A stretch of 64,000 nt of DNA from Paractinoplanes atraurantiacus (GTDB lineage: Bacteria; Actinomycetota; Actinomycetes; Mycobacteriales; Micromonosporaceae). The notes below the pieces were generated by a model. That model had not been told where the DNA came from, made no database searches, and was given only the letters and a program-made list of their open reading frames with translations. The first letter of the stretch is position 1. Each line of letters starts with the position of its first letter. Position numbers and translations under genes: made by a program. Positions 1 to 8,195 of the stretch are shown here, one piece after another. The DNA is taken from the NCBI RefSeq assembly GCF_900215205.1, contig NZ_OBDY01000001.1, positions 368,786 to 432,785 on the forward strand, in the 5' to 3' direction.

Positions 1-2330
1 GATGACGGTCAGTTTCTGGCCCGGGTTGGCGTCGGTGTCGTTGGCCAGCACGTCCACGTCGACGTGCTTGCCGGTGAGCACGGCGGCCGCGTCGCCGGTG
101 GCCACCGGGGCGGCGTTGCCGACCGAGACGGTCACCGTCCCGGTGGCGGTGCTGCCGGCGGCGTCCTTGATCACGTACGTGAAGGTGTCGGTGCCGGTGT
201 ATCCGGCGGCCGGGGTGTAGCGGATCTTGCCGCCGACGATCGTCGCCGTGCCGTGAGCCGGGGCGCCGGCCGAGACCAGGGTCAGCGCCGATCCCGGGTC
301 GGTGTCGTTGACGGTCACCGCGATGTCCACGGCCTTGCCGGTGGTGGTCGTGGCCGTGTCGGCCACCGCCGTCGGCGCGGCGTCGATGGTGATTGTGACC
401 TTGGCCGTGTCGGTGCGGCCCAGGTCGTCGGTGACCACGTAGTCGAACGTGTCGGTGCCGCTGGTCATGGCGTTCGGCCGATAGGTGACCCGGCCGTCGG
501 CGGTGATCGTGACGACGCCCTTGGCCGGCTGCGTCACCGAGGCGATGGTGAGCTTCTGCCCGGTGTTCGGGTCGACGTCGTTGGCCAGCACGTCGAGCGT
601 GGCGGTGGTGCTGGGGTGCACGACGAACTGGTCGGCCACGGCGATCGGGGCCGCGTTGCGCACGGTGATGGTGACCAGCGCCGAGGCCGTCTTCCCGAAC
701 GCGTCGGTGATCGAGTAGGTGAACGTGTCGGTGCCGTGGAAGCCGGCGGCCGGGGTATAGGCGACAGTGCCGTCGGCGGCCAGCACGGCGGTGCCGTGCG
801 CCGGCGTGGTGACGGCGGTGAGCTGGATGTCGTCGCCGTTCTGGTCGGAGTCGTTGGCCAGCGGGTGCACCGTCACGGCGGTGTCGGTGTCGGTGGTGGC
901 CGCGTCGTCGAGGGCGGTCGGCGCGGTGTTGACCACGCCCAGGGTGACGGTGGCGCCGGCCGTGCCGCCCTTGCCGTCGGTGACGGTGTAGTGGAACGAG
1001 TCGGTGCCGCGGTAGCCGTCGGCCGGCGTGTAGGTGATCGTGCCGTCGGCGCCGACGGTCACCGTGCCGTGCCCCGGGGCGACGTCGACCGTGACGGTCA
1101 GCGGGTCGCCGTTCGGGTCGGCGTCGTTGGCCAGCACGTCGATCGTGGCCACGGTGTTGGCCGGGACGGTGACCGAGTCGGGCTTGGCCACGGGCACGCC
1201 GTTGGCCACGGTGACCTTGACGGTCGCGGTGTCGAAGCCGCCCTGGTCGTCGGTGATCGTGTAGTCGAAGCTGTCGGTGCCGGAGAAGCCCGCCTTCGGG
1301 GTGTACGTGATCTTGCCGTTGGCGCCGAGCACGGCGGTGCCGTCGGCCGGCGTGGTCAGCCCGCTGACGCGCAGCGAGTCGGCGACGTTCGGGTCCTTGG
1401 CGTCGGCCAGCACGTCGACCACCACGGCCGTGCCGTACGGCGTGGTCACGGTCTCGCCGGCCGCGACGGGCAGGGCGTTGGCGACGGTCACGGTGACCGT
1501 GCCGGTCGCGGTGTCGGTCCCGTCGGTGACCTTGTACGAGAACGTGGCGTCGCCGGAGAAGCCGCCCGGCGCCTTGTAGACGATCTTGCCGCCGCTGATC
1601 GTGGCGGTGCCGTGGTCGGGCGGGCCGACCGAGTCGAGGCTCAGGGTGTCGTTGTTGCCGTCGGTGTCGTTGGCGAGCACGTCGACGGTCACGGTCCCGG
1701 CGTACGCGGCGCCGGCGTGGTCGGGCGCGGCGACCGGCGCGGCGTTGCCCACGGTGACGCGGATCTGCCCGACGGTCTGCTTGCCGGCGCTGTCCTCGAC
1801 CGTGTACGTGAAGGTGGCGGTGCCCTTGTACCCGGCCGGCGGCACGTAGGTGACGACGTCGCCGTCGAGCGTGGCCGTGCCCGCGCCGGCCTGCGGCTGC
1901 GTGATCGAGTCGACGTGGATCGGGTCGCTGTTGGGGTCGGAGTCGTTGGCCAGCGGCGAGATGTCGGCCTTGGTGCCGGAGGCGGTGGCGACCACGTCGT
2001 CGGTGGCCACCGGGGCCGCGTTGGCGGTGGTCACGGTGACGGTGCCCGTGGCGGTGCCGCCGTCGGAGTCGGTCACGACGTAGGTGACGGTGTCGGCGCC
2101 GGCCCAGCCCAGGACCGGGGTGTAGGCGATCCGGCCGTCGGGCTCGACGACCGCCGAGCCGTGCGCGGGCCCGGCGCCGATCGTCACCTTCAGAGCGGAC
2201 GCGGCGTCCTCGGTGTCGCTGTCGTTGGCCCGCACGTCGACCCTCACCGGCACGCCGTTGGTGGTGATCGCGGTGTCGGCGACGGCCTTGGGAGCGGTGT
2301 TGACGGTGAGCGTGGCGGTGACGCTGTTGT
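1..2330 (-). repeat. Tandem ~270-bp coding repeats (Ig-like modules)
   Basis: About nine copies of a ~270-bp (90-codon) unit. The conserved core encoding LANDTD-type residues recurs near + strand positions 50, 320, 590, 855, 1130, 1405, 1675, 1945 and 2225, so the period is ~272 bp. Copies differ enough in DNA sequence to be old duplications under protein-level selection. More copies probably lie before base 1. Confidence 0.85.
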
Positions 2331-4161
2331 TGCCGGCGACAGAGTCCAGGCCGGTGCCGGACACGTCCAGAGTGGCCAGAGCCGAGCGGGCGGCGTTGCC
2401 GGCGACGGTGGCCGGGATGGTCAGAACGGCCTGGCTGGAGGCGACCAGAGCGCCGGCCGGGCAGGTGACGACCTGGCCCGCGACCGAACAGCCGGACGGG
2501 AGCGTGCCGGCGGTGACACCGGCCGGCAGGGTCAGCTTCGCGGTGGCCGCCGGCTCCAGGTCGGAGCCCTTGTTGGTGACCACGGCGGTGTACGTGACCG
2601 CGTTCGGCGCGGCGGCCCGCTGCACGGTCGCGGGGGAGACGGTCAGCGTGGCGGCCAGGTCGGCGTGCGGCTGCTGCACGGTCATGCTGTCGGTGGCGGG
2701 CACCCCGTCGACGTCCATGTTGGTGAAGTGGGCCTTGAGCGACGAACTGGCCACGTCGGTGACCACGTAGCCGGCCGGGGTGTCGTTGTCGACCTTCACG
2801 CGGAAGGTCACCCAGGTCGGGCTGCCGTTCGTGATCGAGCCGAGGTTCCAGGTGGGCGTGGCGCCGCTGTCCGCGACCGGGCTGCCCTCGACCGTCATCG
2901 AGCCGGGCACGTAGGTGGTGTGCGTCGGGATCGCGTTGCTGATCACGGTGTTGTCGGCGGGGTCGCTGCCGTTGTTCTTCACGTCGATCCGGTACTCGAT
3001 CTCGTCGCCGGGCAGCAGGTCGCCGCCGTTGGAGTCGGTGCCCTTGACGGTCGTGACCAGGTCGGGGGCGAACAGGTCGGTGGTGAAGGTGACCACTCCG
3101 GGGTAGAAGGTCTCGCCGCCGGTGGTCAACGTCAGCTTGGCGGTGGTCGCCTTGTTGGCCAGCTTGCCCGAGGCGTCGAACTGGTCGACGTCGACGCCCA
3201 TCAGGTTGCGGTTGCCCGGTGAGCGGCCGCTGTTGAGCAGCGTGCCGTTCTCGCTCACGGTGCTGTTGAAGAAGTTGGTGGCGGGGTTGGCCGCGTCGCT
3301 GACGGCTACGTCGTTCAGCTTCAGGTTGTCGCCCTCGAGGCCGAGGTCACCCTCGTACACGACCGTGCCGATCTTGGCGTTGACGGCGCCCAGGTCCGGG
3401 GTCTGGAAGCCTGTGACGGGAATGTTGACGCTGGTGTCGTTGCTGGTCACCACGCCGAAGCCGTCGAAGACGCGCAGGCTGTGCATGGCCTCGTTCGGAT
3501 TCTGGTACGCCAGCACGAGCGACCAGCCGGCATAACGGTCCTTGCCGGTGCCGGCCTGGATGTTGGCCACCGAGAAGTCGCCGTCGCCGGCGCCCGACAC
3601 CAGCGCCGTGACGTCGGCGAAGCCCTGGTAGGCCGAGTTCGTCGCGTTGGTGAAGACCTGTGTGGCGGTCACCGTCTGCCAGGCCGCGCTCACGGGCGTA
3701 CGGAAAATGACCTTGCCCTTGTCGCCCGGGGTCTTCGCGCCCTGACCGCCGGAGCCGGCGCTGGTGTCGGCGCCCCAGTAGAGGCCGGCGAAGAGCACCT
3801 TGCTGCCACCGGTGGGCAGGGTGATCTTCGTCGTGCTGAGGTTGAACGTGTCCGGATCGCTGTCCGCGTCGGCGTACTCCATGACGTAGTTGTTGTTGTT
3901 CAGCACACCCTTGTCGGTGCCGGTGTAGGCGCCGGCCTGGGCCGCCGTGCAGGCGGTGGAGACCGGGCACAGCATGTTGGTGTTGCCGCGCAGGATGATC
4001 GAGCCGTTGACGTTGGCCGAGAACCGGGCCTTGAAATCGGTGGTGATCGCGGCGTCGGCCTTGCCGCCGACCAGGGTCACCGCGACCGTCAGGGCCACGG
4101 CGACCACCACCACCAGGACAAGCGCCCGGTACGGCCGGGAACGTAGAACGGCTCGGTGCAT
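1..4161 (-). CDS. Giant secreted Ig/cadherin-like repeat protein (3' end beyond window)
   Basis: The frame is open from an ATG at 4161 to base 1 without a stop (1387 codons), so the C-terminus lies outside the window. The N-terminus has basic residues, a hydrophobic stretch and a likely signal peptidase site (ADA-AI near residue 37), so the protein is predicted to be exported. Residues ~38-355 form a globular region common at the start of actinobacterial adhesin-like proteins. Two DUF11-type domains follow (about 355-480 and 490-620), and then about nine tandem ~90-residue repeats with motifs like DVLANDTD and ITYTP..GF.GTDSF.Y. These match the tandem-95/Big_9/cadherin-like family. Role is inferred as surface adhesion or matrix; no sorting signal can be seen. 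It is divergent from glpD. Confidence 0.85.
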   Translation of the reverse strand, partial: MHRAVLRSRPYRALVLVVVVAVALTVAVTLVGGKADAAITTDFKARFSANVNGSIILRGNTNMLCPVSTACTAAQAGAYTGTDKGVLNNNNYVMEYADADSDPDTFNLSTTKITLPTGGSKVLFAGLYWGADTSAGSGGQGAKTPGDKGKVIFRTPVSAAWQTVTATQVFTNATNSAYQGFADVTALVSGAGDGDFSVANIQAGTGKDRYAGWSLVLAYQNPNEAMHSLRVFDGFGVVTSNDTSVNIPVTGFQTPDLGAVNAKIGTVVYEGDLGLEGDNLKLNDVAVSDAANPATNFFNSTVSENGTLLNSGRSPGNRNLMGVDVDQFDASGKLANKATTAKLTLTTGGETFYPGVVTFTTDLFAPDLVTTVKGTDSNGGDLLPGDEIEYRIDVKNNGSDPADNTVISNAIPTHTTYVPGSMTVEGSPVADSGATPTWNLGSITNGSPTWVTFRVKVDNDTPAGYVVTDVASSSLKAHFTNMDVDGVPATDSMTVQQPHADLAATLTVSPATVQRAAAPNAVTYTAVVTNKGSDLEPAATAKLTLPAGVTAGTLPSGCSVAGQVVTCPAGALVASSQAVLTIPATVAGNAARSALATLDVSGTGLDSVAGNNSVTATLTVNTAPKAVADTAITTNGVPVRVDVRANDSDTEDAASALKVTIGAGPAHGSAVVEPDGRIAYTPVLGWAGADTVTYVVTDSDGGTATGTVTVTTANAAPVATDDVVATASGTKADISPLANDSDPNSDPIHVDSITQPQAGAGTATLDGDVVTYVPPAGYKGTATFTYTVEDSAGKQTVGQIRVTVGNAAPVAAPDHAGAAYAGTVTVDVLANDTDGNNDTLSLDSVGPPDHGTATISGGKIVYKAPGGFSGDATFSYKVTDGTDTATGTVTVTVANALPVAAGETVTTPYGTAVVVDVLADAKDPNVADSLRVSGLTTPADGTAVLGANGKITYTPKAGFSGTDSFDYTITDDQGGFDTATVKVTVANGVPVAKPDSVTVPANTVATIDVLANDADPNGDPLTVTVDVAPGHGTVTVGADGTITYTPADGYRGTDSFHYTVTDGKGGTAGATVTLGVVNTAPTALDDAATTDTDTAVTVHPLANDSDQNGDDIQLTAVTTPAHGTAVLAADGTVAYTPAAGFHGTDTFTYSITDAFGKTASALVTITVRNAAPIAVADQFVVHPSTTATLDVLANDVDPNTGQKLTIASVTQPAKGVVTITADGRVTYRPNAMTSGTDTFDYVVTDDLGRTDTAKVTITIDAAPTAVADTATTTTGKAVDIAVTVNDTDPGSALTLVSAGAPAHGTATIVGGKIRYTPAAGYTGTDTFTYVIKDAAGSTATGTVTVSVGNAAPVATGDAAAVLTGKHVDVDVLANDTDANPGQKLTVI

Positions 4162-4264
4162 GCGGGACCCCGTCGTGATTCGGCGGCGGCGGACTCCTGC
4201 GGTCCGGGCCTGAACTGAAGCTAGGAATCAGCGAGTGCGGATCGGGTGCAGCGGGGAGCCACTT

Positions 4265-4282
4265 CGGTAGCGAGCGCTACCG
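4265..4282. promoter_or_regulatory. Inverted repeat upstream of glpD (possible operator)
   Basis: A perfect 7-bp inverted repeat CGGTAGC-GAGC-GCTACCG lies 8 bp upstream of the chosen glpD GTG, in the 129-bp region between the divergent adhesin and glpD genes. Position and symmetry suggest a regulator site for glpD. The regulator is not known, and a small RNA hairpin is an alternative. Confidence 0.4.
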
Positions 4283-4290
4283 TGGGAGTC

Positions 4291-6090
4291 GTGCGCGATC
4301 CCTCCGTCTCTCGGTACACGGCCGGCCGGCTCTCCCCGATCCGCCGGGTCGCCGATCTGCGGCGCCTCCGCGACGAGCAGTTCGACGTCCTGGTCATCGG
4401 CGGCGGGGTCACCGGCGCCGGCGCGGCCCTCGACGCCGCCTCCCGCGGGCTCAAGGTCGCCCTGGTCGAGGCCCGTGACCTCGCGGCCGGCACGTCCAGC
4501 CGGTCCAGCAAGCTGATACACGGCGGTCTGCGCTACCTGGAGCAGCTCGAGCTGCACCTGGTGCACGAGGCGCTGACCGAGCGCGGGCTGCTCTCCACCC
4601 GGCTCGCGCCCCACCTGGTCCGCCCGGTGCCGATCATGGTGCCGCTGCCGGCCGGCAACCCGGTCGCGCGGGTCGGCCGCCGTGCCTACTACGGGCTCGG
4701 CGTGGCCGCGTACGACGTGTTCGCCGGGCTCTTCGGCACCGGCCGCGGCATGCCGCTGCACCGCCATCTGAGCCGCGACGGCGCGCGCCACCTGTTCCCG
4801 AGCCTGCGGGCCGACACGCTCAGCGGCGCCATCCGCTACTACGACGGCCAGGTCGACGACGCCCGCCTGGTGGTCACCCTGGCCCGCACGGCGGCCAGCA
4901 TGGGGGCGGCCGTCGTGACCAGCGCCCGCGTGGTGGGCTTCCTGCGCGAGGCCCGCGAGGTGGTCGGCGTCCGCGTCCGCGACCTCGAGGCGCCCGACGA
5001 GCCCGAGTTCGAGGTCCGCGCCCGCACGGTGGTCGCCGCCACCGGCGTCTGGAGCGACGACATGTCGCAGATGCTCAGCGACGTCGGCGTCCGCCCCGGC
5101 CTGCGGGTCCGCGCCTCCAAAGGCGTCCACCTGGTGGTGCCGCGCTCGGCCATCACCGGCGAGGTCGGCCTGATCCTGCGCACGCCCACCTCGGTGCTGT
5201 TCGTCATCCCGTGGGGCGGCCACTGGATCATCGGAACCACCGACACCGACTGGAAGCTCGACCGGTCGCACCCGGCCGCCTCGGCCCGCGACATCCGGTA
5301 CATCCTCGACCAGGTCAACACGGTCCTCGACCGGCCGCTGACCACCGACGACATCGAGGGCGTGTACGCGGGCCTGCGCCCCCTGCTCTCCGGCGAGGCC
5401 GAGTCGACGTCCAAGCTGTCCCGCGAGCACGCCGTCATCGAGCCGATGCTCGGGCTGATGCTGGTGGCCGGCGGCAAATACACGACGTACCGGGTGATGG
5501 CGGCCGACGTCATCGATCGGGCGGTCCGCCGCCTCGGCGGCTCGGCCCGCGCGTCGTCCACCGCCGACCTGCCGCTGCTGGGCGCCGACGGCTACGCGGC
5601 GGCGTGGCGCGACCGGCATGACATCGCCCGCCGGCACGGCGTGCCGGCCGGGGTGGTCGAGCATCTCCTCGAGCGGTACGGGTCGATGACGGTGCACCTG
5701 CTGGCCATGATGAAGGCCGACCCGTCGCTGGCCGTCCCGCTGCGGGGCGCGCCTGAATACCTGGCGGCCGAGGTGGCGTACGCGGCCCTGGCCGAGGGGG
5801 CGCTGCACGTCGACGACGTGCTCACCCGCCGCACCCGCATCTCGTTCGAGACCCCGCACCGGGGCAGCGAGTCGGCCGAGCACACGGCCGAGATCATGGG
5901 CGAGGTGCTGGGCTGGGACAAGGCGGTGCGCGAGCGCGAGGTCGAGCACTACCAGGCCCGGGTGGCGGCCGAGCGGCAATCACAGACGATGCCCGACGAC
6001 CTGGCCGCCGACGCGGCCCGGGTCGGCGCGCCGGACGTCCGCGGCTTCGCCGCCGACCGCGGGGTCGACCTGCTCCAGATCGACCTTTGA
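4291..6090 (+). CDS. glpD: Aerobic glycerol-3-phosphate dehydrogenase
   Basis: FAD-dependent, membrane-associated enzyme that oxidises sn-glycerol-3-phosphate to dihydroxyacetone phosphate and passes electrons to the quinone pool. The dinucleotide-binding motif GGGVTGAG is near residues 37-44, followed by the GlpD signature RSSKLIHGGLRYL. The C-terminal helical domain typical of GlpD is present, and 599 aa is a normal family length. GTG at 4291 is chosen because GGGAG lies just ahead and the family starts near here; an in-frame ATG at 4246 would add 15 residues that are not family-like and would span the inverted repeat. The stop overlaps the next gene by 4 bp, so the two are probably co-translated. 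Confidence 0.93.
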   Translation: MRDPSVSRYTAGRLSPIRRVADLRRLRDEQFDVLVIGGGVTGAGAALDAASRGLKVALVEARDLAAGTSSRSSKLIHGGLRYLEQLELHLVHEALTERGLLSTRLAPHLVRPVPIMVPLPAGNPVARVGRRAYYGLGVAAYDVFAGLFGTGRGMPLHRHLSRDGARHLFPSLRADTLSGAIRYYDGQVDDARLVVTLARTAASMGAAVVTSARVVGFLREAREVVGVRVRDLEAPDEPEFEVRARTVVAATGVWSDDMSQMLSDVGVRPGLRVRASKGVHLVVPRSAITGEVGLILRTPTSVLFVIPWGGHWIIGTTDTDWKLDRSHPAASARDIRYILDQVNTVLDRPLTTDDIEGVYAGLRPLLSGEAESTSKLSREHAVIEPMLGLMLVAGGKYTTYRVMAADVIDRAVRRLGGSARASSTADLPLLGADGYAAAWRDRHDIARRHGVPAGVVEHLLERYGSMTVHLLAMMKADPSLAVPLRGAPEYLAAEVAYAALAEGALHVDDVLTRRTRISFETPHRGSESAEHTAEIMGEVLGWDKAVREREVEHYQARVAAERQSQTMPDDLAADAARVGAPDVRGFAADRGVDLLQIDL

Positions 6091-6353
6091 TCCTCGTCGA
6101 CGAGCCGCTCTGGCCGGCGCGCGGCCGCCTCTGGTCACACCTGGTGAGCGACCTCTCGTACGCCGAGCTGCACGCCTTCGCCGAGATGCTGGGCGCGCCG
6201 CGGCGGGCCTTCGACCGGGACCACTACGACATCCCGGAGACGCGCTTCCGCAGCGCGATCTGGCTCGGCGCGACGCTGCTGCCCTCCCGCGACCTGGCCG
6301 CCCGGTTGCGCGTGGCCGGCCTGCGCCGGCCCAAGCACCTCGCTAGCCGTTGA
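6087..6353 (+). CDS. DUF4031 domain protein
   Basis: An 88-aa protein that starts with TTG inside the glpD stop (TTGA overlap). It has the family pattern: ILVDEPLWPARGRLWSHLVS at the start, then SYAELHAFA, a DRDHYDIPE segment and a C-terminal RRPKHL. The function of DUF4031 is not established; conserved His/Asp/Glu residues hint at metal or nucleotide binding, but that is inference. Its 3' end overlaps the convergent HD-domain gene by 11 bp. Confidence 0.8.
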   Translation: MILVDEPLWPARGRLWSHLVSDLSYAELHAFAEMLGAPRRAFDRDHYDIPETRFRSAIWLGATLLPSRDLAARLRVAGLRRPKHLASR

Positions 6354-6984
6354 GCTCTTTCTCCAGGTTGGCGCGGGCCCGGGCCTCCCATTGCTCGCGC
6401 AGCGGGGCCAGCCGGTAGATCGACGGCAACTCGAGCAGGGCCTTGAGCACCTGGGCCCGGCCGTCCTTGAAAGCGTCGTCGGGCACATGCGCGTACTCCC
6501 GGCGGATGGCCGCGGTGTACGCCGCGTACTGCTCGTCGTCGCCGGCCAGGACGGCCAGGTCGGCGTCGCACAGCAGCTCGCCGTCCGGGTCGTCGGCCTC
6601 GGTGGCGTGCCCGGCGGTCAGCCCGACCAGGCGGGCCACCTCGGCCGCGTTCGCCTCGGGCACCCCGAGCGTGGTCAGCAGCCCCTCGGCGAACTCGGCG
6701 CTGTCCCGCTCGTTCGCGTCACCCAAGGCCCGCGGGTCGTAGACGGCGTCGTGCATCCAGGCCGCCAGCCGCACCCGCTCCGGATGCCGGGACAACGAAG
6801 CATGAAGATCAATCACATTGAGTACGTCGGTCAGGTGCGCAACGGTGTGATATTGCCGCTGCGGCTCCGACCAGCGCGTCAGCAGGTAGGCGCCGGCGGC
6901 GTCCAGGTCGCCGTCCGCGGCCGTGGCCCCGGCCGTGCGCGCTGCCACCCGGAACCGCTCCACGAGATCTTCCACGTCGCCCAT
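6343..6984 (-). CDS. HD-superfamily metal-dependent phosphohydrolase
   Basis: A 213-aa soluble protein related to the COG4339 family of predicted HD hydrolases. The metal-binding pattern is visible: H in YHTVAHL, HD in AAWMHDAVYD, a GH further on, and a late D in LLCDADLAVLAG. These are the expected H...HD...D ligands. The substrate is unknown; nucleotides are usual for the superfamily. The ATG at 6984 is the first start consistent with family length; longer open frames upstream are opposite-strand artefacts of the FUSC gene. Confidence 0.8.
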   Translation of the reverse strand: MGDVEDLVERFRVAARTAGATAADGDLDAAGAYLLTRWSEPQRQYHTVAHLTDVLNVIDLHASLSRHPERVRLAAWMHDAVYDPRALGDANERDSAEFAEGLLTTLGVPEANAAEVARLVGLTAGHATEADDPDGELLCDADLAVLAGDDEQYAAYTAAIRREYAHVPDDAFKDGRAQVLKALLELPSIYRLAPLREQWEARARANLEKELNG

Positions 6985-7014
6985 CCTGGCACGCGGGGCT
7001 TTAAGGTCGTGAAC

Positions 7015-8166
7015 GTGACCTCGAGCTTCTCCGGCACCCTGAGCAAGGCCGGCGACCGGTCGCGCACCGGCTTCCGGGCCGGCCTGCGGCGGGTGCGCGG
7101 CGGGCTCGCGCTCGCCGTGCAGGCCGGGGTGGCGGCCGGGCTCGCCTGGTTCGTGGCGCACGACCTCATCGGCCGGCCGGCGCCGTTCTTCGCGCCCATC
7201 GCCGCCGTGATCACCCTGGCCTCGTCGGTCGGGCAGCGCGTCAAGCGTACGAGCGAACTGGTCCTCGGCGTCGCCATCGGGATCGGCATCGGCGACGCGC
7301 TGATCCTGCTGATCGGCAGCGGCCCGTTGCAGATCGGCCTGATCGTGGTGCTGGCCGTGCTGGTCGCGACGGCCGTGGGCGGCGGCACCCCGCTGGTGGT
7401 GCAGTCCGCCTCGTCGGCCGTGCTGGTGGCCACCCTGACCTCGTCGACCGGCCTGCCCTGGACCAGGTTCTTCGACGCCCTGGTGGGCGGCGGCATCGGG
7501 CTGATCGTGATGACCCTGCTGCTGCCGCTGAACCCGCTCAGCGTCGTGCGCCGGGCGGCCGACCCGGCGTTGCAGGCCCTGGCCGACGGTCTGCACCGGG
7601 TCGGGGCCGGGCTGGGCGACAAAGACCGGGACGAGGTACGGGACGCGCTGGCCGGGCTGCGGGCGGCCGAAGGCACCTTCGCGGCGTTCTCGGCGGCGGT
7701 GGCGGCGGCCCGGGAGAACGTGGCCTTCGCGCCGGCCCGGTGGCGCAGCCGGGGAGCGCTGGCGCTCTACGTCGACGGGGCCGACCAGGTCACGTACATG
7801 CTCCGCAACGTCCGCGTGCTCAGCCGCCGGGTCGACACGGCCCTCGGCGACGACGAGCCGATCCCGGCGGTCCTGCCGGTCTCGGTGGGGCTGCTGGGCG
7901 ACGCGGTGGAGCTGCTCAAACAGGAATGGGCCAAGGGGGTCGAGCCGGTGGCGGCCCGGGAGAGGGCGCTGCGGGCGGCGACGGAGTGCGGCCGGGCGTA
8001 CGAAGAAGGCGTGGGCTTCTCCGGCGGTGTGATCGTGGCCCAGATCCGTACGGCCGCCACCGACCTGCTTCGCGCCAGCGGTGTCGACCACGCGGAAGCG
8101 CCGCGGCTGGTACGCCGGGCGGTGGGCTGGCATCTGCGCCCGCGTCGCCGTCGCTCGCGTTCTTGA
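7015..8166 (+). CDS. FUSC-like aromatic acid exporter family membrane protein
   Basis: About 383 aa. The N-terminal half has several hydrophobic helices and resembles FUSC/ArAE permeases, with the early motif PAPFFAPIAAVI and GIGIGD in a following helix. The C-terminal half is a soluble helical domain. FUSC proteins are proposed to export aromatic acids or other small compounds; the substrate here is unknown. GTG at 7015 is chosen because AAGG lies 8 bp ahead; GTG at 7009 would add two residues. The gene is divergent from the HD gene with only ~30 bp between them. Confidence 0.75.
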   Translation: MTSSFSGTLSKAGDRSRTGFRAGLRRVRGGLALAVQAGVAAGLAWFVAHDLIGRPAPFFAPIAAVITLASSVGQRVKRTSELVLGVAIGIGIGDALILLIGSGPLQIGLIVVLAVLVATAVGGGTPLVVQSASSAVLVATLTSSTGLPWTRFFDALVGGGIGLIVMTLLLPLNPLSVVRRAADPALQALADGLHRVGAGLGDKDRDEVRDALAGLRAAEGTFAAFSAAVAAARENVAFAPARWRSRGALALYVDGADQVTYMLRNVRVLSRRVDTALGDDEPIPAVLPVSVGLLGDAVELLKQEWAKGVEPVAARERALRAATECGRAYEEGVGFSGGVIVAQIRTAATDLLRASGVDHAEAPRLVRRAVGWHLRPRRRRSRS

Positions 8167-8195
8167 TCGCTTGTCGGTGTGACTAGGCTGGCGGC

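Noticed and set aside
64..3222. Very long open frame on the + strand across the repeat protein
   Set aside because: It is the mirror frame of the real minus-strand repeat gene. Its product is Gly/Arg/Val-rich without any fold, while the minus strand has a signal peptide and clear repeats.
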